64,000 bases of DNA, from positions 109,202,320 through 109,266,319 of the forward strand of contig BSWB01000003.1 in the NCBI GenBank assembly GCA_033239125.1. Reading direction: 5' to 3'. The first letter of the stretch is position 1, and each line of letters begins with the position of its first letter. A program made the position numbers and the translations under genes. Source of the DNA: Fagopyrum homotropicum. Its lineage: Eukaryota; Streptophyta; Magnoliopsida; Caryophyllales; Polygonaceae. The notes beneath the pieces were generated by a model. The model saw nothing but the letters and a program-made list of their open reading frames with translations, was not told the origin of the DNA and searched no databases. Positions 35,207 to 46,434 of the stretch are shown piece by piece.

Positions 35207-36347
35207 TATGTAAAGGTACAAATACACATTTATTGTTTAATTAAAATTGATATACTTACATTGATAGGAATGATGTTACACTGATGATCCATAATCTCCC
35301 TCATATATCGACATATGTAATAAACTAATTCCACAATGTCTTGTTATTGAGGGCACTTCGTAATAAAGCAAAAGAATATTTCATATTAATGAAAAAAATT
35401 ACGATAAATGAATCAATGAAACCAACGAAAATTTTTCAAACTTACCAAAATATTTACCCAGCATGTCTTTTTTTGTTGACTTTGCCTTTTTATAAAAGAG
35501 ATAATGAAAATATTAGAATATATATATATATATATTCTAATATTTGAACTTCTTGTTTAAATCCATCCTCATAGATCTAGCCAAAAATATTATATTATCC
35601 AATGGCTTTATAACAACTAGCATCCGATGGAGTCTACAAAATATAAAAAAAACATGAATCATATGTTATGGTTTAGTCTTAAACACTTACGATAACAAAT
35701 ATACCATGCAATCTAAGAGTTGAAAGAATTATGCAAGATGAAGTTTAATTCAAATAACAAATAAGCTAGCATGTTAACCGAAAAAAATGCAATAACTACT
35801 CGTACTTATCTCTAATACTTTATTACTTTCACGTATTGAATTTCTAAAGTTAACAAAACTAAATTTAGCCTTCATTATATGGAGCAAACCATATAAGATT
35901 ATGAGGGCATGAGTTAAAAAGTGCAAGTACAAACATAATCGGCTTCCTAGAAGGAAAAAAACACACACAAGAGAGGTTGGTCAAGGCATAAACCGGAGTG
36001 GCTCTGACACGATTCACTCAGAAGCAGTAAAATAAGTCTACATGCCTACAGATGAGCTCGTCTTCAAGGAAACTGAACTCAAAAGTAAATTCTAGTATGG
36101 ACAATTGGAATGTATTTCTTCAGAGCAAATTTCATGAGTTGGAGAAGCTCTTCCAAAGTCACACCTTAATCCAATTCTAGTCCATATAGGAAACTATACT
36201 AAGCCCATTGCGTGCTTTCCTCAATATATTTAGGCATAATTAACAAAACATCGACAACATGGTAACAACCTAGATGAATGTGCATATTAAATCCAATCAA
36301 GATATACAAGTACAAGAATATTTGAACTTAAATTAGTAATTTAAAGT
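35207..36347. other. Intergenic, no gene recognised
   Basis: AT-rich, with a TA run at about 35,518-35,533 inside a palindrome (TATTAGAATATATA...TATATATTCTAATA). Short ORFs are not recognisable. Confidence 0.4.
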
Positions 36348-37095
36348 TCACATACCACCCTTATCATCGTCACCAACATGAAAATCAAAGTACATGTATG
36401 ATCCCTTCTCGTAATCACCAGCAGCCTCCCGTGGCTCTTCGTGCCTTTGAAACCATGTGTTGTATCTCATATCAAATCTCCATGCTTGTTTTTTTTTAAT
36501 TTTCTGTAGCCAAATATGGCTAGTAAGGATTATGCATGCGGTAAGGAAAAGAAAAACCCAAGATATTTAATCGAGAAATACTACAATGGAAGAAAGAAAA
36601 ATGTTATACAAGTTAATAACATAATGCAAAGAACATTGTGTTAGAAATTTTATGCGTATACACCATTCGTTCATAAAAGTTAGGATTGTTCACAATTGGT
36701 GCCTGGACTTCAGGGTAAGTTGGAGGTGCACCGTTGGGTGTCGTTGTAAAAACATTGAGACACAAACTTACATTGTTGTTCAGTCATAATTTTTAGGGAT
36801 CCAATTTTCTAGAAAATTCGCGTACTAGGGCATAAGTCCATGCACGTTTGGAGTCTTTAGGTTGTGGAAGTTTAAAGAATAATGATTTAAGCATCTTATT
36901 TGTAAAGCTCATCATGCATTCCCCTAGTTTGGAGTTGCGCTGAGATTATCACCAATTGCATCGAAGTTTGATACACTTTTTCGACCAATAGCATCGAGAC
37001 TACTAGAAGGTTGGCCATGCTGCAAAGGCTGTCTAGGAGAAAGATCAATGTCTCTTTGTAATTGTTTTGATTCACTCAAAGGGCCAGGTACACTT
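36348..37095 (-). pseudogene. CCR4-NOT subunit 3 (NOT3) C-terminal fragment, broken
   Basis: Four - strand pieces occur in the order of plant NOT3. The first is LQRDIDLSPRQPLQHGQPSS with DAIGDNLS (37,095-36,950). The second is GMHDELYK, then FFKLPQPKDSKRAWTYA (36,920-36,815). The third is TYPEVQAPIVNNPNFYERM (about 36,745-36,663). The last is AWRFDMRYNTWFQRHEEPRE with DYEKGSYMYFDFHVGDDD, ending at TGA 36,350-36,348. The last two belong to the NOT box, which docks NOT2 in the deadenylase complex. The stretch between ERM and AWR, and everything after DDD, are missing, and stops interrupt the second piece. This is a relic, either a dying duplicate or cargo of an unrecognised transposon. Confidence 0.7.
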
Positions 37096-38810
37096 CTAGT
37101 CTATTACTAGAATGAAGAGCTCGCAAGTTTTTATTACAAACACAATACAGAGGAAATAATATACATCAATATAGGGCTAATGCATCCATTGCATTAGAGG
37201 GTTCTCTTTTTATAGTACTCTATCAACTCCCTTGACATTACTACTAATGCGGGATTGAAGCCGCAATTCCTGATCTAGACTTGAAGTTTACGGATTGGAC
37301 AACAGAAAAGAATCTCGGTCAAATTAAGTAAATCTCGGGCGAGATTTGATATGATTAGACCGAGATTTCTATAAACTCAGAATCCGAAATTGTGGATGAT
37401 AATGGAAAATAAGAAGATGAATAATGGAATGAATTATGATAAAAATAGGAAGATAGGACTAACTGTTAGACTTGTAAAGAACCTTGACCAATTATGTGTC
37501 AAATTTTAAACAAAGAATTACCTTAACCCTCTTCTTTAACCTTACACAAACCTTCTAGATAAGACAAGCACAAGGAGAGACTAGTTTGACTAGTAGCACT
37601 AATCTTTAGTAAGATTAACACACACAATAACAACCTAGCAAGGACTCACAATGATTCCATCAAAGGTTCTCTCTTTTGATTGAATATGCATGAATAAAAC
37701 ACAAACTTCGTAAGCGAATCAGCGAGTATCTCACAATATTATGGAAGAAATAATCAAATTCAATCTACCTATGAATCTCGACTTCTATGGATATTTATAG
37801 GCGAAATTCTCCTAGAAAATAAAATAAAAGATAATCCTAGAAGATAGGATCAAAACCCAAAAGATACCTTCGAAAATTTTGAGAGCTTTAAAGGTATTAA
37901 AATAACTAAAAAAATAACTATATCTAATAAGATCCCAACGAACTCTTATTGATCTCGACATATAGAAAATCTCGGTCTAAATCCCGGGCGAGATTTTGTT
38001 TCAAGGCCGAGATTTATTCTCTGGTTCTCTTAAGTCTTGTTCTAGCCACTTTCCTTGCTTCCTTGGTCATCTTTACTCTTGTAAGGTCCTTCCATAGTAG
38101 CCAACAATGTTACCAAGGAAGATTTAGACATAAGTAAGGTCTCCTTAGATACACATGGCGTCCATAAACTAGCAACCTCTTATTGGAAGGCCTTTGAAGA
38201 TGACAACTCTTTCTCCTTCAATGTCTTTGCTCTAGCTCTAGTGATGGGTCCTTTAGGAGGTGTGGGGTTGGTCCCACATCAACCAGACTCATTAAGAGAT
38301 AGAGATGGTCTTTGAATATGAATGTTTGATGCATCTTCCTCTTTAGGTGAACTTGCGATGTTAGGAGGAGATAGAGCACCACTAGTTTATGGGGCACCTT
38401 GAACAGAAATAGAACCGGTATAACAATTAAAGCATTAGGCACTTCAGATGGTTGAACAATAACATTCACATGAACTAAATTTTAAAGACTTTTTATTGGA
38501 GTTGTCAAACTTGAAAGGCTGGCTATAATACTCATAGGAGTAGGAGTCTTTGGACCAACATCAGAATGGCTATCTGAAAAAGTTGTCTTAGTTGTTTGAA
38601 AAATAAAGATTTGTTTGCAATACACACAATGAAATTCATATGAAAAACGAGACATCGTGTATTACTAGTTATTTTTATGATCTAAGAGGGATGTTAATTA
38701 CACTACCTTTACTATATTTTCAATCCAAATATGTACACCTTGAAATAGATTTAACCTTTATATAAATTAAATTTGACCTTAACTATCCCATTTAGATGGC
38801 ATATCATAAC
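37096..38810. other. Unassigned region with LTR-like and CTCGG-rich stretches
   Basis: 37,130-37,240 on the - strand has TATAAAAAGAGAACCCTC and, further on, TGTAATAAAAACTTG, resembling promoter and poly(A) signals of an LTR. 37,310-38,020 repeats the module ATCTCGGTC...CTCGGGCGAGATTT twice, the second copy starting near 37,968. At about 38,190-38,260 the - strand reads PPKGPITRARAKTLKE, a motif often seen near gag-pol junctions of Ty3/gypsy elements. A degraded retroelement is likely but could not be bounded. Confidence 0.35.
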
Positions 38811-41661
38811 TGTAACGCCCCAAATTTTTGGCGCGTTTTCGATATTTATTTCTCCGACTTCCATCGATATTTTATTAGATTAAATATTTTATTAAAAATA
38901 TTTTACGACGTGAAGTAATTATTCCCGAGTGTTTTTGTATTTTGGATACGTTCCCGTATTTCCGTTTTATTTTTCTGAAAAACGCCGGAAAATTTTCCGT
39001 TCCGGAAATCCCGTTCCGGGCATTTTTGATCGAGATTATTTTAATTCCCTTCTTTTATTTTATTTATTTTTATTTTTATCCTTCCTCTTAATTTGGCCCT
39101 TGGCCTTCTCCCGCCCAGCTAGGGCCTGCTGTCCACTCCGACCCCTCGATTCCCCATTGTTGCACACCTAACCCGACCCCTCCTTGTATGTTCTCTCCCT
39201 CACGCTAATGCCGACTCTCAACCCTCTCAGCTCTCTGTTGAACTCACCTCTCTACACTTCATCTCTCTCCCCACAACCTTTCTTTTTCCTCTCCTTCCCT
39301 CTCTCCCCGGTCGAACCACCTTCTCCCTCACCTCGCAACCGCCGCTGCAACTCACCTGGGTTGCCACCACCACGCCGGAGAAGATCCCTCCTCCCTCTTC
39401 TTCTTTCCCTGTCGAAACGCCACCGGAACTAGGACGGAAGCTTCCATTGCCTCGCTGCTTTGCTTGACCTCCCAGACCCCTATTTGCCTCCATATCGTCC
39501 GCCCCAAACCACCGGAGTACTAGCCATGTGCTTGTGCCCTTGCCGGAGACGGAGGCCGACTTCCACCTTGTCGGTTCCCTTTCTTCCTTTCGTTTCAGCA
39601 CCCGGGAATTGTCGCCCTCTCCGGAAGCAGTGGGTCCGTCACCACCAGAGGCTGCTGCCAGCAGCACCGGGAGGGCCACCCTTGTCTTGCCGGAGCCACG
39701 CCAGTACACCACCAGTGGCCGCCGCCCTCACCATACCCCTATGCGTTGCAACAGGTTGAAGAAAACCCTTTTGGGTATTTGCAATCGGGCCCCTCTTATT
39801 TAGGTTAATTACAGCTTGTACCCTGGATTTGGTAATTACAGATTTTATCCTAATATTTGGTATAATTACAGAATGAACCGATATTCTATATAATCTCAGT
39901 TTGGACCCACAGTTTCTGGAATTTGATATTTATGCCCCTGCAGGAATTTAATTACATATGATGGCCCAACGTTTTATTTTCGGAAAATGTATTTATGGGC
40001 TTTAAATTTGGGATTTACTTGAATTATATTCTAATTTATATACACCATATATGTTATGATCATGTTGGACTACTTCCGGGATATGACTCAAAGATTAAAT
40101 TACGGGATTTTAACTTTGGCTTTGAAAACGAGTTTTACCTTGGGTTTATGATGTTATACAATTTGCCCGGAATATATATTCACGGTTTTAACTTGGATTT
40201 TAAAAGTGGGGTTTTCCTTAGATTTATATATGTTGATTATTCCGTTCAAATTTAGCGTATAAGCTAAATTTGTTTAGATTTGGTGTTAGGTTCGGAAGCG
40301 CCCTGATAAAGGCCCAACGAGTCCATATCGACGTCCATAGATCGTCTTCCGTCTTTTGACGTCACGTGAGTACCCTCTTCCCCCGAGCTTATGATCTTAC
40401 TCGATTTAGTTATGATTAGTAGTATCATGCTAGGTTGGATCTAGCATAACCTAGTGAGAATACCAAGTAGTGGTTTGAACCTTAGGTGAGTTTTGAGGAT
40501 TTATGATTTGTAGTAAGGCTTGAGTTGGGTTGTTATCTTGTGAGGATTGTTAAGGATTTGTGCTTTATGGTTGATCTTGTGAACCTTGTGGCTTGAGGGT
40601 TGTGATTACATGATCTTTGAGATTGTGGAGACTAGGACATGAGTATCCTAGGCTAGCCCTTATGATCGGGGAGATTTTTGAGACTATGAGTGTTTGGTCC
40701 TAGCATGTGAGTTGTATGACCTTGTTGAGGTCATTTGGGCTAGAAGTCTAAGGACTTCTAGCATGAGAGAGAGATGCTAATGTTGTGCCTCGTTTGGTCA
40801 GGCTGAGAGTATCTTCCCGCGGGAAGCAGAGTGCGGTATATTTTCGGGTTGAGCGTTTGTGACAGGTAAGTCTCCGGACTTACTTAGCTCGTATTCGTTG
40901 TATTAGTATTGATGTGTGTTTGGTGGTGTTTGTTTATAGTTTATAACAACTAAACCGGAAATAGGATTACCGACATTTATATTATTTTGGCCCAAGTGTA
41001 TGATAACGGGCGGTGACAACTTGCCTGGCTCCCGCGAGAGCTAGGAGGTTCTCGGCGACTATCCCGTGCTGGTAGACGGTCGGATGCATCAGTACCATTC
41101 CATGCCGGTAAGTAGGGACCGAGGCGAGTTTCGGTGACTCTCGTGTCACAACCTAAGTTGAATTAGAACGGGATATGACTTAATAATAAAAAGATAATAA
41201 AACGGACTTGTGTGTTTTGGTGTATATTGTGTGTTATGTTTATTTACTTGTGTTTGTGCCTTTCACCTTGATTCTAATGCTTCGAATATTAGCTAACGGT
41301 TTTATACCGATTGTTGTAGATTGCCTTGCAGGTTAGGAATGCGGCCGAGAGATCCGGAAGAGTGGGCAGCCGGGGTCCCGTACATTTTAGGATTGGGTTT
41401 TCGTTGGAGTCGTGTTTAAGTTGTGTATTCATTATATTGTATGCCGCGTGTATGACATTTGGTCTTTTGGTTGTATCTCGGCTGAAGTCTTTTGTTTGTA
41501 TGGTTTCGGGTTTCATTGCATTGCATAAAATGTATTTCGTTTTGGCCTTTATTTGTGCCTTGTTGAAAGATCCGGTGAAATTGTTGTCAGGCTAAGGGTC
41601 GGGACCCATTGTGAGGTCCCAACCCGTAGCGCCTCGAGTCCCGCGAATTCGGGGTGTTACA
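38811..41661 (+). mobile_element. Solo LTR of a chromovirus (TSD ATAAC)
   Basis: A 2,851-bp LTR starting TGTAACGCCCC and ending GGGGTGTTACA, flanked by the 5-bp direct repeat ATAAC (38,806-38,810 and 41,662-41,666). It shares landmarks with the other chromovirus LTRs: TTCGGAAGCGC near 40,292, the GTAAGTC...GGACTTAC hairpin at 40,866-40,883, GGGACC...CTCGTGTCACAACC near 41,110-41,152, and the terminal GTCGGGACCC. No internal region is present. It is the product of recombination between two LTRs of one insertion. The ORFs at 39,184-39,803 are pyrimidine-rich LTR sequence. Confidence 0.92.
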
Positions 41662-41666
41662 ATAAC

Positions 41667-42479
41667 TTGGTCCCATTTATGTCAAATAGCCCAAAATGTT
41701 CATCCATGAAAGGGTTTGGAAATGATGACACTTATGCACATTATTATTATAATATAAACATACATTTATACCAATCTAATCACATAATTAAAAATACATA
41801 CTAATTTATGATCCTTCAAAAGGTAAAAACTATTGATCCACACAAATGGATTTGTTGTTGTATATATGATAGGATATCTTATGCATTATATTACTGAGGA
41901 AGATATATAACAATTATGAAGTTGATGTTTCTACATAAATTCCTCATCAAAAATAGAACATAGAAGAAACAATTATGTAAACTCTTGCAATTATCAGATA
42001 AGATTCATCCAAGACAATCTACATTTATGAAGTTTCATGTGGTGGTAATGCCAACATGAAATGCACAACTTTGCATAGCTATGATATAGCATAGTTAGTA
42101 AATATTACATTAATACTCATACATTATATTAATGTTGTTCCAAATAAGTTATTATTAAAAACATGATCAACAATAAATTCAAAATTTGTGCATTAAAGTT
42201 ACACCTATATCACCCTTTGAACCATTCATGTTAACTATTGATGGTAATGAAAAACAAAGGCCAATTTTGGATTCATTATTATGTTAATTTCACTAAAAAA
42301 AAAGATATTAAAAGAGTGTAAATGGACAAATCTTTGATCCACGTCAACAAACAAAACATATCACACGAGAAGAACACAAGTGTGACTTAGGGAACTTTTG
42401 GATAATTTTAGATAGCAACTTTTTGGATAAAAAAGATATTTCCTTATAGATATACGAGGAAATGTACATAAAGCTTTCG
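41667..42479. other. Unassigned AT-rich sequence
   Basis: No gene recognised. The first part is the right flank of the solo LTR; the sequence leads into the copia relic. Confidence 0.4.
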
Positions 42480-43550
42480 ACTGGTTTCTTCTTCAACATC
42501 CAATAAGGTGTGTCGACTCCACAAGTCCCTCTACATACTTTGGCAAGCACGCCGTAATTGGTTTGCCAAGCTTGCTTCTTCTCTTGTTCGCTTTGGTCTC
42601 TCTCATTCCCGAGCTGATTACCCTTGCTTATATGGTCACTCTCTCCATGTCCCTATGTATGCTGATGATTTGATTATTGCTGGCTCGGATCTAGTTGTTA
42701 TTGCTCGATTAAAGTCCCAACTCAGCTCTTGTTTTTACATCAAATACATGGGCCCTCTCAATTACTTCTTGGGTATTGAGGTATCTCGTTCTTCCGATGG
42801 TATTTTTTATGACTCAATGGAAATATTGTCAAAATATTTTACATAAGACAAGTCTTCTTGCTACCGAATCTTCCGCTTTTCCATGGAAGTCAATCACAAA
42901 TTGGTTGAATCCAATGCACCAGGATTTGTTCATGCAGACCGCTATAGGCGTTTAATTGGCCGTCTTATATACTTAATGATCAGAAGACCAAATTTGTCCT
43001 ATTCAGTGTATACTCTTGCATAATTTATGTCCCAACCTACAATGGACCATTGAGATGCAACTCAACGTGTTCTTTGGTACTTTACATCTTCTCTAGGTCA
43101 TGGAACTTTTCATGTCTACACCTAGTTCTCTTTACCTTACATCTTACTATGAATCGAATTACGCCTCTTGCCCACGACTAAAAGATCAGTTACTGGATAC
43201 TTTATAATGCTCGGTTTGTCTCCTGTATCAAGGAAGACAAAGAAACAACCCACAATAGCTCGATCCTCAACAAAAGCCGAGTGCAGAGCCATGGCTTACG
43301 CTTGTTGTGAGCTCATATTAATTCATTCTCTACTAAGCACTCTTGGCGTCACACATCATCACCATATGCGCTTGTTTTGTGATAGTCAGAGTACTCTTCA
43401 TTTCGTTGCGAATCTGGTGTCCGATGATCGCATACGGTCTCATGTACAACCTGCTGATATTTTCACAAAAGTGTTAGGAAAGAACCAATTCACTTTATTA
43501 ATGCGCAAGTTAACCATCCATAATCCACATGATCCAACTTGAGGGAGAGT
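42480..43550 (+). pseudogene. Ty1/copia RT-RNase H relic with polypurine tract
   Basis: 42,508-42,846 reads the copia RT C-terminal half: RLHKSLYILWQARRNWFAKL, HVPMYADDLIIAGSD with the catalytic YADD, and GPLNYFLGIEVSRSSDGIF. After stops and frame changes, 43,168-43,542 reads copia RNase H: TKRSVTGYFIMLG, ARSSTKAECRAMA, and LFCDSQSTLHFVANL, then jumps to PADIFTKVLGKNQF. The usual HERTKHIE-type segment between them is missing, so there is an internal deletion. GAGGGAGAGT at 43,541-43,550 is the polypurine tract; what follows may be 3' LTR. Everything upstream of the RT is lost. Confidence 0.85.
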
Positions 43551-43659
43551 ACGTGGATAATGTATATAGGTATATTGATATTACGTGTAAATATCTATAT
43601 GTTAGGCTATTACCTATAATCGTCCCCTATTTCTATTCTCTAGGATTTTGTATATTGAT

Positions 43660-44480
43660 ATTACTAAAAGCTTGAGTCCCTCTTATGAATAGTGTATAGC
43701 CTCAAATGCCCTTATTATTATTATTATTTCCAATTTATAAAAATGTGTTTTACTCCCACAACTCTATTAGTGGGCTTATGCTTGCAAATTAGATTAGTGG
43801 GCCTGTCATGTGCTTGTTAGCTTCTGGCTTCCCTTATGAATAGTTCATAGACAAAAATACCCTTAAGGCATCACTCATCTTTGTGAATAGAACATGTTGC
43901 TTCCTTCCGTTGCCGCTTGTCTCTTTCACCGCTTTAATGGTCGTTTTTTTGGTCTTTCTCTACTTCGACAACCGGTTCTTCATCCATGAGCTCAAAGCAT
44001 TTATCTCCCTTCCTCTTCCCTTCGTCCTTCTTTTCAGTGTCTTGCTCAAACTGCCGGCGTCCGCCCGTCACCTGCGCCGCCAAATTCATTTTTCCGTACT
44101 CCTTATCGGCACGGGCGGCGGAAGAAGTGCTTACGATTAACTGGTGAGTTTCCCTTCTCTCTTCAAATTGTTTTCTAGTTAGTTAAACTTTCTTCCCTCT
44201 TCCTTCGTATCTTCTCTTTCTCTCCAAACAATTTGTAGATTTTCTCAGATTATGGACTCCAATACTACGCTGAGGACAACATATACGAGGCCACCATCGA
44301 CCCCTCTATGTTTTCCGGTCTCTTATTCCATTCTTGGCTCCTTCCTTGTGACACTGGATTCCTGATTCACCATCTGTCTCAATTCGAGGTCGGAGGCGAA
44401 ATGGGTTGGAACCTCCGTCAGGAAGCGAAACCGAAACCTACAGATAGGACAACCTTAAGGTTAGGGTTTCTTTAATTTTG
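43660..44480 (+). mobile_element. Diverged relative of the Helitron leader
   Basis: 43,910-44,090 (CACCGCTTTAATGGTCG, CGACAACCGGTTCTTCATCC, CTCCCTTCCTCTTCCCTTCG) aligns with the - strand of 34,880-35,060 in the Helitron at 31,222-35,206. 43,680-43,860 holds two similar runs (CCTCTTATGAATAGTG and CCCTTATGAATAGTTC). Exact termini were not found. It may be an older Helitron insertion or the host source of the captured leader. Confidence 0.4.
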
Positions 44481-45349
44481 CCTCTTTCTCTTGCCCCTTC
44501 ACCGCTCCTATTCTTTCTCCTTGAAGGCTATCAAAAGCTAGTGCTTGTCAAAGAAAGGTAGAACATTTGCCCCTGTTGTGTATGTTGTTGCATTCTATCT
44601 CCTGTTTGAATTTCGATGTCATTTAAAGTTGATTTGTTTGTTATTCCCCTTCATCTTGACATGATATACCGGACCAAAATAGGATGATTGTTAATGCATT
44701 TGATTCTTTGTTTGTTCTTGTTTTAATGTTTATATCTCACCCTTAGTATTCAATTGAAATTGTGTTATATATGCTCATCCCAAAGGTTGCAAGATCAGTT
44801 AAAGGAAAAGTCATGGTCTACTCCAATCGATGAGGTATAATAGTAAATGTAATCTCATAGTTATTGTATCAGGGGTATTCTCAGCTACATCTAACCACTA
44901 CAATTTATAAGAACCTATGACACAAAATCACAAGGTGAATAGATGAATGAATGTGTTTGCTAAACTTGATTATAAAACAATATTTATCATGTACTTTCAT
45001 AGTAAGTAGTTAATGATAATCACTAAGATAGATAACAATGCAGAAGATTGGATAAAGTTGGTTCTTGAATATCAAAGCACGGGGAACCATGCTAATGAAA
45101 AGCAACAGAATAGATAAGGAAGATTACCAAAAGTATTAAACCAAATGATTATCACTTAGTATTCATAATTATTTGTAAGCTAAATAAGCATTTTGTAGGT
45201 TCTTACATAATTAGTGTTTCCTTTACAATTTAGCATTATACATCACATACAACTAAACTGCAAATGTACAGATAAGGAAAGTTATAGGAAGCAAGAGTGA
45301 TCTAGAGAGCTATTATGATTTGTTTAAACCCGGTTCGAGTCAACCCCAA
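44481..45349. other. Unassigned sequence left of the copia element
   Basis: No gene or element recognised. The boundary with the copia 5' LTR is uncertain, between about 45,321 and 45,350. Confidence 0.35.
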
Positions 45350-46046
45350 TGTTAGTGGGTCTGAGAACTGAGTGTTAGGCCGGTTTGGTTTGATGAAGAG
45401 TTGGACAGGAAACTTATGTTATATTGGTGATGGGCTGAATGCAGAGCCGGTTGGGCCTAGTTGATCGAGGTCCAATAATAAGCGCTCCAGTCCATCTCAC
45501 CTATTTGAAGCGGAATGAACGAAGCGTTAGGTGATGAAACGCTGTGTTGTTGGAGTTCTCTTCTGGACACAGAGTACTTAAGCTCCCTTCCTTACCTCAA
45601 CCCTAAGGTGGCCTAAACACCTCAGCTTAGAACCTTAGATCTGAGAAAGTGATAAGAGAGAAACGAGAGAGAGAAGTTGTGAGAGAGAGATCAAAGCCGA
45701 GTGCTTCGCTCAAGAGTTGTCTTGGAGTGTTCTCTGTTGTCTTGATCTTGATTTGCCTCAAAGCACATATCGATACCTTGGTGGTTTACAGACCTCTCAT
45801 CTATCCCTATTTTTCGTAGTCTTTTACTTTGATCTTGTATGGTTTTTGGTTGTTGTTTTGCCTATCATGTAATCGTTCTATATTGTACATCTCCCTTGTG
45901 GATTGAGCTGGCTCTCCTCTCCTAAGATCCCGCAGAGTAGAGCTTATCTCGAATTGCGTCACCAAATTCTTGTGTTCATATGTTTTGAATGATTGGATCG
46001 CTCTATCCAGTCGGTTTTGAATCGAATCCTTAATAGAGTTTTATCA
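45350..46046 (+). repeat. Probable copia 5' LTR
   Basis: The end ...TTTTATCA at 46,046 lies 3 nt before the primer binding site. TGTTAGTGGGTCTGAG at 45,350 is the best TG start, giving about 697 bp. The start is a judgement because the 3' LTR is not in the window. Confidence 0.45.
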
Positions 46047-46049
46047 AAT

Positions 46050-46061
46050 TGGTATCAGAGC
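46050..46061 (+). other. Copia primer binding site, initiator tRNA-Met
   Basis: TGGTATCAGAGC, the standard plant initiator-Met complement, just after the 5' LTR. Confidence 0.88.
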
Positions 46062-46434
46062 ATTGTTTATACGATCTGGTATTATAAATCTTGTTTTTCA
46101 ATCGGTCTTTAACTTCTCTAAATATTTTCCCTACTTTGAAGTTTTTTCAATTGCTTCCGCTGATCTCTATCGCTCAGTTTTCGTTTCTCAAAATCTTTCA
46201 AATCTGTTTTCTGTTACCTTCTGGCTCTTCAAAAACCCCAGAAAAGAGGATACTTCCTTCAAGCATTCTTGCTTAAGGAATCCTAATACAAGGAAAATCA
46301 TAAAGACCTACAACTTACATTACTTTGAGGATCTTTGATTGTTCCTACAGGACTGCAGGTTCTTTGGAACGAAAAACTACCTTAAATCGACCCTAAGTAC
46401 GACATCTGGGATCGTGTCTTTCAGACACGGGACT

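Noticed and set aside
39184..39803. Cluster of overlapping ORFs on both strands
   Set aside because: Pyrimidine-rich part of the solo LTR; several frames are open because of composition.
43883..44140. 85-aa hydrophobic ORF as a membrane protein
   Set aside because: Its sequence aligns with the Helitron leader region, where the equivalent frame lies on a different background; more likely transposon leader.
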